A stretch of 64,000 bases of DNA, taken from the NCBI GenBank assembly GCA_001662425.1, contig BDDC01000163.1:729-64728 (forward strand). The letters run 5' to 3'. Shown one piece after another: positions 32,528 through 44,094 of this stretch. Made by a program: the position numbers and the translations under genes. The notes below the pieces were generated by a model, which saw only the letters and a program-made list of their open reading frames with translations, was not told where the DNA came from and did not search any database. How positions within the stretch are numbered: the first letter of the stretch is position 1; each line of letters starts with the position of its first letter. This DNA is from Chlamydomonas sphaeroides. Lineage: Eukaryota > Chlorophyta > Chlorophyceae > Chlamydomonadales > Chlamydomonadaceae.

Positions 32528-33523
32528 TCACAGCCCGGAAATGCTGGGCATGTTGGGCTTCATCAGCCGCTTGCTGGCCCCCCGCATAGCGGACGGCGAC
32601 GCCACCGGGGACAGGGGCGGCAGCGCCTTGTCCGCCGGGGAGGCACAGGCCTGTGCCGGCTCGGGCTGCGCGCCGCGGGCGTGGGACAGGTAGCCGCCGC
32701 TGCTGCTGAGCGACCTGAGGGCCGCGGCGCCAGCGCTGCCGGGCGCGAGGCCCTGGCGGCGCGGCGATCCGTCGCTGGCGCTGCTGAGCCGGCGGAGGCA
32801 GCGGCTGGAGCTGGCGAAGGAGGCGTAGGGCGCCTCGTTGCCGCTGTCATCGCTGAGCCCTCCGCTAGCGCTGCTGCGGCTGTAGCAGAATGCCTGCCAC
32901 GGGGCGCTGAGCGGCGAGGGGGGCGGCGCCTGGGGCGAGAGTGTGGCGTTAAGTTCGAGGATGCGGCCGCGGACCGAGGCGGCGGGCGAGACCGGGGCCA
33001 GGGCCAGAGCCGAGGAGGGGGAAAAGGAGGAGGAGGAGAAGGAGGGGCGGGGGGCGCGCTGGCGCGAGGCCGGGCTGGCGAGCTGGGCGCGTAGGGAGAT
33101 GGAGGGGGCGGGGAGCGGCGGCGGAGACTTGGGCGCGGGCTTGGGCGGGGAGGTGTGGACGCGCAGGGCCCGGCTGGTGGCGACTTGGGGCGGCGTGGGG
33201 GCGGAGGGGGTGCGCTTGGTGGGGCTCATCGGGGCGGGCTGGACGCAGCACTCAATCTCGCAGGAGGGGGAGGGCGAGAGGAGGAGGCGGTCGAGGCCGC
33301 TGTCGGCGCAGGCCTGTAGCGGCAGGAGGGGGGGCACGTGGGGCGTGGTGAGCAGGCTGGAGCTCGAGCACCTGTCGTGGCTCGTGGCACGAGAGCCCAG
33401 GTGCTAGCATGAGATGGCGCCCTCAGCAGCAGGCGTCCTCACCGGCACTGCTGCGTAGTTGTCGGTGTTGTCGTAGTTGTCGTTGGGGTCAATCGAGTGC
33501 TGGGGCGCGGCCGGCTCGGTAAC
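32528..33523 (-). CDS. Unidentified Ser/Pro-rich protein, 5' end undetermined
   Basis: Two exons are supported. The 33443-33523 exon carries an Asp/Asn/Tyr stretch (HSIDPNDNYDNTDNYAAVP), flanked by CTCGCAG and CCG|GTGAGG. The terminal exon, 32528-33403, ends LMKPNMPSISGL. Joining them needs a 39-nt intron (33404-33442), phase 0. The protein is rich in Ser, Pro and Ala with scattered basic residues (PMSPTKRTPSAPTPPQ, RCLRRLSSASDGSPRR), and looks disordered with many SP/TP sites. No domain was recognised. Upstream exons must exist; candidates are a short exon near 33785 with a good GTAAGC donor and the ATG at 34072 that begins a transmembrane-like segment. The function is unknown. Confidence 0.5.
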
Positions 33524-35984
33524 CTGCGAGGCGATGGACCAAGGCAGGGTTCAGGTTTCGCAGGAGCGTGTCTGCTGTGCGAGCACCATTGCGATGCGTA
33601 ACGCTATAACGCACGCGAAAGCGCTTGCGTGGCTGGCGGTGAAGGGGCTGTGCGCAGGCGTGCGCAGGGGCATGCGCTGCATCGACAAGCTTTCGCTGCC
33701 CAAGCTCGAAGGGGCACTCCCACCTGCTCCGCGGCGCACTCCTTCACTTCCAGCTAATCACATGGCTTACTCTGTTGGCTCCTCGAGCTGTGCCTGCGAG
33801 GATGGCAACGCGCGACAGCTTTCCTGAGGGGCCAGGACGTCAAGGTCTGATATGCAGAGGTGCATCCTTGCAGAATGCACTAGTGGTCGCGCTTGTGGGT
33901 GTCGCGTCTCGTGCAGTTTTGGCCGGCGCCAGTAGCGTTCTTGTGCTTCCCCGCCAAGCTATCGCGACGGCCCTTCCCAGACTCGCCGCTTGCTTGGCAG
34001 CACCCAGTAGATTACGCCACACATAATGACGGCGGCCGTGAGGACCAGAGAGGCGGAAACAGTGGAGTTCATCGTCGAAGTCGAGTTCAGTCCGCACCAC
34101 GTAGGCGAATTGGACGGGCTACCGTGCTTGGGCGTAATGGAGAAGGTCGTTACGCTTGGTTTATAAGCTCGGGAACTGAACTGGACTGCTGGGCTGCCTG
34201 GGCAAAGCTGGGACTGGAAGCGCCATGGGGCCTGTGCCGCGCCGTACGCCACGTCGAGTCACCCGCGCCTCGCCACGCCCCACTTGCAACCGCCCCACCG
34301 CGCCCCCCTCCCCCTCGCCCGCCCCTCGCCCTCCCAATGTGCTCGCCCGCCCGATGGCGTTGCTATCATAGTAGCTGCAAGGCTGCTACGAGGCTACCGC
34401 AAGCTGGATTGGGCTTGCTCGCCACCAGCGATGTGCACCACGATGCCGCCGATGCGCTGTGCTGTTTATCGGTCAACGGTCGCTGGTCGCAGGTCCCTGA
34501 TTGTCTCTGACGCTTCACCCATTAGCTACCCCATGATCCTACGGAACAGGAGGCGTGTGGAGGCGCGCTGGCGAGTTGGAGACCCCCTGAGGCCCCTTCC
34601 CATCCAGCGTTACTGAGCGCCAAGTAGCGCCTCCGGCTCGTGCACCCTGGCGCTCGAGATTACTCTCCACTCTTACAGCAGTCGAAACTTATAACAACAG
34701 CTGAGATTGCCGATCGCCGCGGATCCCCAGTGCCTCAGCCCAGCACCCCGACACTAGGTCGCAGCAGGGCAGCCCTCCTCCGTCACCCGAAGAGTCATGT
34801 GTGTACAGCTACCGCTCATCCAGTGAAACGTCCTCGCTGTCAATGCAAGTGTCCATGTCGTCTACCTTACACAATATCTACGCCGGCCGCCGTACGAGCT
34901 TCCCCGTGTCGTATGATCTACGCCGCCCGCCCTATGAGATCGTGCTGCCTCCGCTGCGGCGCCGGCGCCGGCGACAGCAGCAGCGCCGAGGGCCTGGCGC
35001 CGCTGCTGCGCCCGCCGCCTGGCGCCGCTGCTGACGACAGTGGCCAGGAGACCGAGGGACCAAGGGCCGGCGAGATGGCGTCGTCCTCTGCTGCAAAGGA
35101 GCAGCGGCAGCCAGAGCTGCGCGAGGGGAAGAGCTCCCTCCCGTCGGCAGCCGCGGCCCCGTCTTCCGTGATAGCCCAATGTGCTGCTGGGAGCTGCCCT
35201 CGGGGTCTGCGGGCGGGCTGCCTGGAGGCAGCGCGGGCGGGCAGGGGCCACGAGCTTGCGGCTAAGTTGTTTTGGTTTGACGTGGGTGGAGGGCACGGAG
35301 GTCGGTGTGCCCGGGACCCCTCAAAGAGTCCCAGACCGCATAATGACCGCATAATTACCGGCGATGTGCGTCTGGTCTGGGTGGCCTCTTTTCAAGGCGA
35401 GCCATGCACCTACGCGCAGCTGGTGCAGGTTTTGCTTGGGTAGAGCTGCTGCTAGCAAGAGAGCTTGGCCAGGCAGGGGGCCGCGCGGGCGCAGGTCGTG
35501 GCGCCGGGGCCGCAGCACGGAGCGGCGGCCTGTTGCGGCCGGCGCTGCCGCAGCGGCGGAGCAGGCGCATGGGCGTGGCGTCGGTAGGGATGGCGGCCCG
35601 GCCCTTGTCACTGACGCTGCGGGCCAGGGCGCGGTCAGGGCCGGGCAAGGGCACGGGCGGCTGCGGCTGCGGGTGCTTCGGCAGGCACAGCGTTGGTTGG
35701 CGGCTGCGGCGACTTGAGCAGTGCGGGCAGTGCGGGCGCGCACGGGAAGGGGCCGTCCTGGTGACTTGCGGACGGTGTCCACCTGCTGCCGCCTGCTGCC
35801 GGCGGCTGCCGGCGGCTACCACGGGCGGGCCACCAGCGCCCCTCCAGTCCTTGCAAAGCCGCCGCCCCACCCTGCGCTCGCAGCAGGCTCGCGCTTCTGC
35901 TGCAGCGAGGAACGCCCGCCCTGGCCCAGCAGCAGCAGCAGCAGCGCCGCGGGTGCCGACCGCTGCTGCAGCACCGCTGACGCC

Positions 35985-36002
35985 CCACGGCTGAAGCCGT
36001 GG
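35985..36002. repeat. Perfect inverted repeat CCACGGCT-GA-AGCCGTGG
   Basis: Two 8-bp arms flank a 2-bp spacer and can form a tight hairpin. It sits between open frames with no assigned gene. Palindromes of this kind occur near ends of IS200/IS605-type elements, but no transposase was identified here. Confidence 0.6.
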
Positions 36003-36086
36003 CCATCAAAACGCGGGGCGCCGCAGGTGCTACCGGGCTCGCCAAGCCAGGCCCCGAGGGCACGGGGTTGCGGCAGCTCCTGAGAT

Positions 36087-36091
36087 TTACA
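36087..36091 (-). terminator. TGTAA poly(A) signal of the PurK-PurE gene (probable)
   Basis: TGTAA on the minus strand about 850 nt after the stop at 36939. It was the only such match found in this stretch; the UTR length is normal for chlorophycean algae. Confidence 0.45.
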
Positions 36092-36938
36092 GCGGGCAAG
36101 CCCCACCAAGGGGCCGTCAACCCGTCTTAGTCAGCGGGTGTTCCATTGCCATCCATGTTTCATTGCCATCCAAGCATCACGCTGGACTCGGGCCCCGCGC
36201 TGAGGCGTCGCTCCACCCGTCTCCACCCAAGACGACCCAAGACTCGCAGCAGCCTCGCTCCGCACCGGCACCGCCAGGCCGCAACCCGCAAGGTCGCCAG
36301 GCGTATCGTTGCTGTTCTACCAACGCACGGCACCACGCGCACGAGCGCCTATCACGCGCAGACATCAGATGTCCCTCGGTCTTAGCGCGGGGCTAGCCGA
36401 TCGCCCACTCCCGCTGTCCCGCAGTCCAGTCGCCGCCACCGCACCACCCTACTACGCGTCGCGGCCAGTCCCAAGTGCAACGTCACGTCATGTGTCGGCC
36501 GTTAGCCCGACGCCCCCGTACTCTACCGTACAATTCCGTGCTGCACACGAGAGCCAGGACACGCCGCAGCCCCGCAAGCCTGCCCCCAAGCAGCAGCCGC
36601 AGCGCCAGCGCCGCCTCGCGCACCAGACGACGGCGCACGCCGCCGCTGCAGGCCGCCTCCCACCAAGCCCTTTCCCCCACACGAGCCCACTGATGGCCCC
36701 TGCCAGGGCCCCCCGGGACCCCTACCGTCCTACGCGCGCTGCCCGTCCCACGATCCGGGACATGCCCGCCCCACCACCGGCCCTCCCTGCCTGCAGGCCC
36801 GCACGCTCAGAGCTCGCAGGCCCCGTCCATGCCCCCTCCCAGCGGCCCCACGCAGCCGTCCGCCCTCTACAGCCTCCACGGCTGCGTGCGCAGGTGCGAT
36901 GATGCGATGCACCCCGGCTGCGCCTACGCCTTGCTCGC

Positions 36939-39900
36939 TCAGAGCTTGTAGGCGGCCCAGCCCACCTCCTCCAGCTTGGAGGCCTTGTCCAGCACCGTCT
37001 GCGTCATGCCGGCCTGAGGGGAGGCGGCGGCAGGGGGGTGGGGGTGACGCGGTGAGGGGAGCTCGCGATGGGGCAGGGGGGCAGCGGGGCAGTGCGTGAC
37101 GCTCGCGTGGCCGTGGCCGTGGCCGGGCTTGCCCCTCCCTCCCTCACCGTCAGCCCTACACAGCCCTCGCCAGCTCCCTACAACCCGCTGCCCGCTATCC
37201 TCCCCACACCGCTGCCCAACTCTCCCCACGCACCCGCGCCTGGCACCTGGCAGCCCACAGCATCTGCTGGTACCCAAACACACACGTTATCCCCACGCGT
37301 TCTCCCCGTTGCCCCCATCCTCTCCCCGACCTGGTACGCCAGCATCTTATCCAGCATCTCCTGGTCCCCGGTGGCGATGATGCGCACCGCCAACAGCCCC
37401 GCGTTGGCCGCGTTGCCAATGGCCACCGTGGCCACGGGCACGCCCTTGGGCATCTGCACGATGGACAGCAGCGCGTCCAGGCCGTCCAGGTGCGCGCCGG
37501 CGGGCCTGGCAGGGGCAGACCGGGAGGCGGAAGCGCGGGATACGGGCGGGTGCCAAGGTTGGTGAGGACTTGCCGGTGTGGTCGCAGCGTGACCAGGGGA
37601 CTAGCCCCAGCCCGAGCCCGAACGCCACCACTGCGTCGAAGGCCTTGCTGCCACGACCGGTCCCGCAGCCCGGCTCACGTTGCCCCCGGCCCCGACCGCA
37701 CTTGACGGGCACGCCAATGGCGGGCTCACACGCTTCACATACTCAAATCCCAACATGCACTTTACAGCTACTTGGCACGAGGTCCGAGCCCGTCTCCGTT
37801 CCAAGCCTCACTTGACGGGCACGCCGATGACGGGAAGCGGCGTCATGGCCGCCACCATGCCGGGCAGGTGCGCGGCGCCGCCCGCGCCCGCGATGATGGC
37901 CTTGAGGCCGCGGCTGTGGGCGGTGCGCGCGTACTCAAACATGCGCTCCGGGGTGCGGTGAGCCGACACCACCGTCAGCTCAATCGGCACGCCAAACTCC
38001 TCCAGCACCGCGGCGGCGGCCTGCGCCGGGTTGGGGCCGGGGTTGGGGTGGGGTTGGAGGGTGGGTTGGCAGGTGGGGAAGAGGCGTGAGGGGGCCCCAG
38101 CCGGTGCCGCTCGCCGCCGTGGCGGCGCGGTGGAGCTTGCAGGTTGCAGCTCATGCGCAGAGCACCTGGGCTGTCGGCAGCAGCAGCGGGCTGCCGGTAG
38201 CGCGACAGATGCGTGGCGGCAACACGAGTGCAGCTGGTGAGGGCCATAGCTGTGGGAGGCAGCGCCGGGCGGCGCCCGCACCTTCATCGTGGCCAGGTCG
38301 GAGTCGGAGCCCATGATGATGCCAACCTGAGGCAGGCAAGACGAGGAGAGAAAGGGGAGCGGGCGAGGGGATGGGCTTGCGAAGAGCCTCGGGAGAGGCG
38401 AGCACAAGCGGCCGGCCTGCCAACCCTGCCGCCCAAACCCTGCCAGCCACGCCTGCTCGCCCCTTCCCCGAGGGGAAGCACCTGCGGCTTGCCTCCGGGG
38501 AGCGCCCCTCACCCTCACCCGTCCCAGCGTATGCCTCCGAACCCGGCGCACCTGCGGCTTGCCGCTGCTGCCCTCGCTGGTGCCCGCCGCTGCGGTGGCG
38601 GCGGCGTAGGCGGCGTCCGAGCGCTTGAGCGACTCCAGCGCCGCTGGGTCGAGCTGGCCCAGGCGGGCTCGGGCCTCGGCGCGGGTGTTGGCCACGATGT
38701 TGATGTGGCCCACCTTGCGGCCCACCTGTCAGGCGTAAGGCGGGGGAGAGCATGGCGGGAGGGGAAGGCAGGTTTCGGCAGGGCCGCAGGGAGGAACGGT
38801 AGCTTGGGGCTAGGCAGGTAGGTGGCAGTGTTTGGGGGACGCAGCGATGCAGCGATGTAGCGTTGTGGGCCCGCGGCTCGGGCCCGGGGATGAGAGAGCC
38901 AACGTGCCGGCGTGCGGACCTGCGCAGCGTCCGGGTTTCGCTTCTCCCACACCAACACCCCCGAAGCCTGCCCCTCCGCATCACGCTCGCTCCCCCCGCC
39001 GTCCTCACCATCCCCTCCCCTCTCCTGCCGCCCTCTCCTTCCCACCCTCACACGCTGTCGTGGCCCCCGACGCCCTCACCTTCATGCCCTCCTTGCCGTA
39101 CCAGTGCACCTTGCAGCCGGGCGTGGCGTAGGCCTTGGCCATGTACTCGTGCGCCAGGCGCTCGCCCTCGGGGCCGTCCGCCTGCACCCCACACCCCACA
39201 TGGCACGAACACCGCAAATTAGCGCCGTACCGGTACGTCCTCAGCTTTGCGCCCGACGGAACGGCAGCACATGCCCCTAAAGCTCCCCAGTGCCGCGCGC
39301 ATTCAGGACAACGCGCGTGCGCGGATGCCCCAGCAAAGCCAGAACCGCCGTATGGGCAGGGCTGCGGCTACGCAGCGGCAGCCGGCGAAGCAGCAGGCCC
39401 CCGTAGGCCGCACCTCGCCCAGCAGGTTGAGCATGATGGCGCAGCCCGAGGTGAGCCGCGTCTCGCCCAGCGGCCAGCCCAGCACCGCGCGCACGTGGTT
39501 CTCAAACTGGCTGGTCACGCATCCGTCCATGGTGTAGTGGCCGCTGGGAGGCAGGGGCCGGGGGAAGGGGGAGGGACAGAGTGAGCAGGCCGCAGGCGAG
39601 GGACGGGGGACGGGGAGGGGGCCGGGAAACGGGGAAAGGGAAAGGGAGGGATGCGTGGGCGCTGCAGCCGCAAGTGCTGCGGCTCAGTGCGGCCGACTTG
39701 AGGCGGCGCGGCGCGTCTGCGGCCGACTTTGCCTTTCGCCCAGCACCGTGGCTCCTCGGCGTCCCGTCCGCGGCCCCTCCGAGCCGTCCTCCTCGGCCCC
39801 AGAGACACGACCAAGGCACCGCTGCCCTACCTGTTGTGGGGCCGCGGCGCGACCTCGTTGAGCAGGATGCTGCCGTCCGCCAGCAGGAACATCTCCACAC

Positions 39901-42900
39901 TGCGCGCCGGGGCGGGCGGGCAGGGGGGTGCGGTCCAGGTTGTGGCAGAGGGCGGGCCGCGGGAGTGAGCAGCGGCAGCCGGCCGGCGGGTCCGCGGGCC
40001 GGCCTCCACACCGAGAACAGCGGAGGGTGGTCGCCGGACGACAGGGCGCCATCTCGGCGGTCGCCCTGCCCCCCACCATTCCGGGCCCACCGCACGCGGC
40101 GCCCTACAGTTCTGCAGCGGCTGCCAGGCCGCCAGCACAACCCCCGTCCCAGCGCCCAACAGGGCAACCGCAGCGCCGCGACGGAACCAGGCAAGCCAGG
40201 CAGCTAGCCCACGACGTGACGCACGGTGGCTTCTGCCCAGCCTTGCTCCCCACCCGCACGCTCCTCACTCCTTCCCTCCCTCTCCATGCTCCCCGCCGCA
40301 CCCACCCACCCGAAGATGCCCGCCCCGTCCAGGCAGGCGATGGCCTTCTCCGCCACAGCCCGCGCGCGGGCCTGCACCGCCTCGGGCACCACCGCGGGCG
40401 CCTCGGTGACGTGGCAGATGTTGTCGCGGTGGATGGTCTCAACCACCGGGTACGACACCACGCTGCCGTCGCGGCTGCGGGGCGGGGCGGGAGGAAGGTG
40501 GAGGGAGGGGGGCGGGCAAGATGTGTTTATTTATTAGTCTTTGTGGCAGGCGCTCTTGATCACTGCCAAACCCTGCCTTAACCCACCGCTTTCCCATCTG
40601 GCCGTGCCCGCCAGCTCCCAGCCCGAGCCCCTCCCACATTCCACGCCTGTGGCACGGACCATGCTTCCCAAACCCCTTACCGCCACCTCCCTCCCCTGTC
40701 TCGCCCCACCTGCGCACCGCCATGACCGGCAGCTCCCAGCCCGGCCCCATCCCTCACCGTGTGGCACGAACCCTTTCCCCGCGACCCCCTCCGCCCATCC
40801 CCTCCGCCCCACCTGCGCACCACCATGACCGCCAGCTCCTTGACAAAGGGGGCGAACTTCTCAGCGTACAGCCCCGCCTCGTAGCCGCCCAGCGCCGCGG
40901 CCGCCGCGGGGATGTCCTCCTCGGAGCGCACGAGGTAGTTGCCCTTGCCGTCGTAGGCCAGGCTGCGGGGAAGCGGAAGCGGCCACGCAGCGCCAGGTGG
41001 GGCCATGCGACGTGGGGAGGCCGGCGCTCGTGTCGCTCGCCGCTTTGCCGCTGGGCATGCAGGCCGCGCTTGCTTCACAGCCCTCCATAACGACCACCGA
41101 CGGATCCGCAGCTCGGGCTCCCGGGCTCACCGCTTGGCCTTGAGCATGAAGGGGTAGCCAAAGGCCTTGCCCGTGCCCTCCATGCAGCCCTTGCACTTGA
41201 TGTTGCGGTATGCGGGCAGCGGCACGCCCGCCTTCTCAAAGTGCTGCTTCTGCGCAAACTTGTCCTGGATGACCGCAATGGTGGCGGGCGAGGGCTCGAT
41301 GTCCACCTGCGGTGGCCGGGTTGTGTGCAGTTGGGGTGGCCCCGCGGGCGACGGCGGCTCAGCCGAGGGCCCGCCGGCCCCGATGTCCTTGGCGGCGTGC
41401 TAACGTTATGGCTAGGTAGGTAGGTAGGTAGGTAGGTAGGTAGGTAGGTAGGTAGGTAGGTAGGTAGAAGCCCAGCCCTCACCCCGACGTCCTTGGCGGC
41501 CTGCACCAGCGCGTCCGTGTTGATGTGCTCAATCTCCATGGTCAGCACATCCACGCCCGTCCCTGCGGGTCGGCGGAGCAAGGGGCTTTCGCGGTCGGGG
41601 CGACGCCAGGCTGCGTGCGGGAGCCCTCGCACGGCCACACCACCACCCGGCACAAGCCGCCGGCCGCAGGCACGACGCAGTGGGGATGGAAGGCCGCAGG
41701 CGAGGGTGCAGGAGGCGGCGCGCATGTCTCTGCTGCCGGGGGCCGGGGGCCGGGGGCTGCTCGCAGGCGCTTCAGGGGCGTCCCATGCGCTGCCCCTCAC
41801 TGGGCCGCTCACGACACTTTGCGTGGCCCGCCCGTCGGGCCCCGTTACACAGCCCCGAGCTGTCGGCCCCGAACCACCAACCGCCAACCGCGCACGTCCT
41901 GGCAATGCTCGCATGACGCTGCTGCGCCGATGGCCGCAAGGCCCTGTACGCGCTCTGCTACGCTCCGCGCTGCCGGCCGCCTGCGCCCCGGCCTCCGCCG
42001 CCGCTAGCGACAGTGCGTGACTCACGCTTGACGAAGTCCTCAATGGCCTCGGCGTCGCGGAAGTGGCCCTGCACGTGCTCCGCAGCCACCGACGCGGGCG
42101 CGTCGGGCGTGGGGTCCAGGCACTTCATGCGCACGCCCAGGTTTGCCTGCGGGGGGATGGCGGGGGTTTGGGGTGAACAGGGTTCGTGCCGGCGCGGCAG
42201 GCAGGAGGCGGGGGGCACGGCGCACGCCGCAGGGGTGATGAGGGCTGCGCGGGGAGGCAAGGGATGGCGAGGGCGCGCGCGCGCATGGGGCAGGTGGTGC
42301 CTGGGCGGCAGAGGAGGAGCCCAGGAGGCGGAGGCCATCGAAGGGGAGGGGAGGGAGGGGCCGCAGCACGGCGCTGGTTGTGTGTGCGTCCGACTGGCCG
42401 ACAACGAGCGCAGCCCGCGGGCGGCGCGGGCTGGCGCGTGGTACGAGCGCAGCCCGCGTGGCCCCCAGCCCGCAGGTCGCGGCTGCGAGGTGCTTGCTGA
42501 CAGCGATAACAGTGTCGGACTGGCTCGGGGGAGTGGGTGTAGCGGTGCGGGCGGGCAGCGTGTGGGGGCTGCAGGGTGTGGCTGCGGCGCCGGACGCCGG
42601 CCGACGGCGCGACGCACCGCGGCCAGCGCCATCATGCGGCCAAGCTGGCCGCCACCCAGGACGCCCACGACAGCGGTCCGGGGCAGGCCGGAGGTGCTGC
42701 GGGGGACGGGGCGAAGGGGGAAGGGGGCGCGTGTGTGTATGAGGGTGTGGGGGCGTGGGGGTGCGGTGTCCGGGGCCGTGGATGCCCAGGTCGGTCGACC
42801 GGACGCGAGTCGACGCCCGTTGCCCGGTCGCACCTGACCGTTGTGATATCGCTCTGCATCGTGGTGCCGTTGCCGCTCGCAGCCACGACGGGGATGACCG

Positions 42901-43030
42901 CGCGACTGCCGTTCGCGGCGTGATGGCGCCGGGCCGCCGACGTGCGGCGTGTGCAGGGCCGGGGAGCAACCAGGCCGGGCGCCTCAGCAGTAGGCCTGCT
43001 GACGCGGGTGTTGGTGCCGCTGAGGAGCAT
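36939..43030 (-). CDS. ADE2: Phosphoribosylaminoimidazole carboxylase, PurK-PurE fusion, plastid-targeted
   Basis: The start is the ATG at 43030 and the stop is at 36939, with many exons. The first about 60 residues are Arg/Ser/Ala-rich (MLLSGTNTRVSRPTAEAPGL) and fit a plastid transit peptide. The PurK (ATP-grasp) part follows: GVLGGGQLGRMMALAAV, LDPTPDAPASVAAEHVQGHF, DVLTMEIEHINTDALVQAAK, IAVIQDKFAQKQHFEKAGVP, GYPFMLKAKR-SLAYDGKGNY, FLLADGSILLNEVAPRPHN. The PurE part follows: VGIIMGSDSDLATMK, LTVVSAHRTPERMFEYARTA, AIIAGAGGAAHLPGMVAAMT, MPKGVPVATVAIGNAANAGL. The two-domain order is that of fungal Ade2 and plant AIR carboxylase. Together they convert AIR to CAIR in de novo purine synthesis. 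A (TAGG)n microsatellite occupies one intron at 41413-41467. The assignment is secure. Confidence 0.95.
41413..41467. repeat. (TAGG)n microsatellite in a PurK-PurE intron
   Basis: Fifty-five bases of uninterrupted TAGG, nearly 14 units, just inside the intron whose donor follows the exon ending LVQAAKDVGV. On the transcript it reads as a pyrimidine-rich CCTA tract. Confidence 0.95.
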
Positions 43031-44094
43031 TGTTTGCGGCGACGCTAGGGCGCGCGAATGTCTCTGTCGTCGACCGGCGGTTCGGTTTCGGCTTGCACGT
43101 CACCTAGCGCGACAGCGAGTTGGTTATCAACGACGTGAGCAGCGCTGTGCAATTCGGGCCACAGAAGGCTACAACCATTGCCCGCGTGCACAATCGCAAA
43201 ACGTGAATCGTGCAATTGGCGGAGGCTCCGACCAGGACACTAGCCTTCTCACAGCGCGTACAGTCCACTGCCAAGTCATACAGGCGCTCACAGCGCACTC
43301 AGCAACGGCGCGCAGCACGAGGGACATGAGCGCCGCCGACATGCCGGTCGTGCGACGGTGCCGCAGGCGCGCCGCCGGTCTATGGGCCACATTGATGTCT
43401 AAATGTCATGCGTTAGGGAGACGCGCGCGCGCGCGGGAAGCGGTATGACGGGGCTTTTGTCGCTGATACCTGTATTGGCTGGGGACGGCCGGGGGCCGGC
43501 TGGGTAGGGCACGTGGCGAGGGAGAGTCAGGGCGGACACAGACAAGGACTGATACCAATGGACAGCAAGGGCCACCTGTTGAAAGGTTGAAGAGCGCTGC
43601 ACAAGGCGCCGTCACCCTTGGGAGAGGGAAAGTAAGCGACAAGTGTGTCAGGAGATGGCTCACATGGCTTGCAGAGGTGTTGACAAGGGCAAGCTGATGT
43701 GGACTCACGTGTATGACGGTCGATCACTGCAAGGAGGACAGCCAGGAAAGGCAGAGGGGGAACGCAGAACGTCCTCGCGAAGGTGGGGGCTCTCGCGCTG
43801 CCAGGCTCTGCCCAAGGCGGGTGTGTGCAACAGGGGCCGTGCTTGCCTGTTGCTTAAGGCCTACCCTTTGTAAGCGGACTGGCCATCATGACATGTTTGG
43901 TGCATCAGGACGGGAGGGGACGGGCTGGACGGGTTAGGCCGGGTTTGGCCACACGCGGAAACGCCATCCGTGCCGCTTATGAAGCTTTACTACATACCCA
44001 TATCCGAAAGCCAATTGATAAACTAGTCGTAATCCATACCATAGGATAGCACCTAATAGCAGGGCTCCCAGAACCAGGCTGTTTTGCTTGCGCC
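43031..44094. promoter_or_regulatory. Divergent promoter region, PurK-PurE / fibrillin
   Basis: There is 1.06 kb between two head-to-head genes. The 160 bp next to the fibrillin ATG are clearly more AT-rich than the surroundings, as expected near a transcription start in a GC-rich alga. The same AT-rich stretch reads on the minus strand as a helix-plus-tail peptide (43934-44092), noted separately. No other element stands out. Confidence 0.45.

Larger units (their letters stand above)
33524..36938. other. 3.4-kb region without a confident gene
   Basis: The left part probably holds 5' exons of the Ser/Pro-rich gene, including a possible N-terminal segment from ATG 34072 (STVSASLVLTAAVIMCGVIY, helix-like). 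The right part, about 36087-36938, is likely the PurK-PurE 3'UTR. The middle (34640-35994, plus strand) has long open frames rich in Ala, Arg and Gly, including a CxxC-x10-CxxC stretch near 35710-35770, and a perfect 8-bp inverted repeat at 35985-36002. None could be assigned to a gene. Confidence 0.4.

Noticed and set aside
34640..35443. Plus-strand frame of 267 residues as a gene
   Set aside because: Its composition drifts along the frame, no domain was found, and no splice-consistent partner exon was seen. Kept only as part of the unresolved 33.5-36.9 kb region.
36309..36902. Plus-strand Pro/Arg-rich frame of about 200 residues
   Set aside because: It is opposite the probable 3'UTR of the PurK-PurE gene, of low complexity, without domain or splice support.
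41413..41467. CRISPR-like or telomere-like array
   Set aside because: TAGG units are pure tetranucleotide repeats without spacers, and they do not match the algal telomere repeat. A simple microsatellite.
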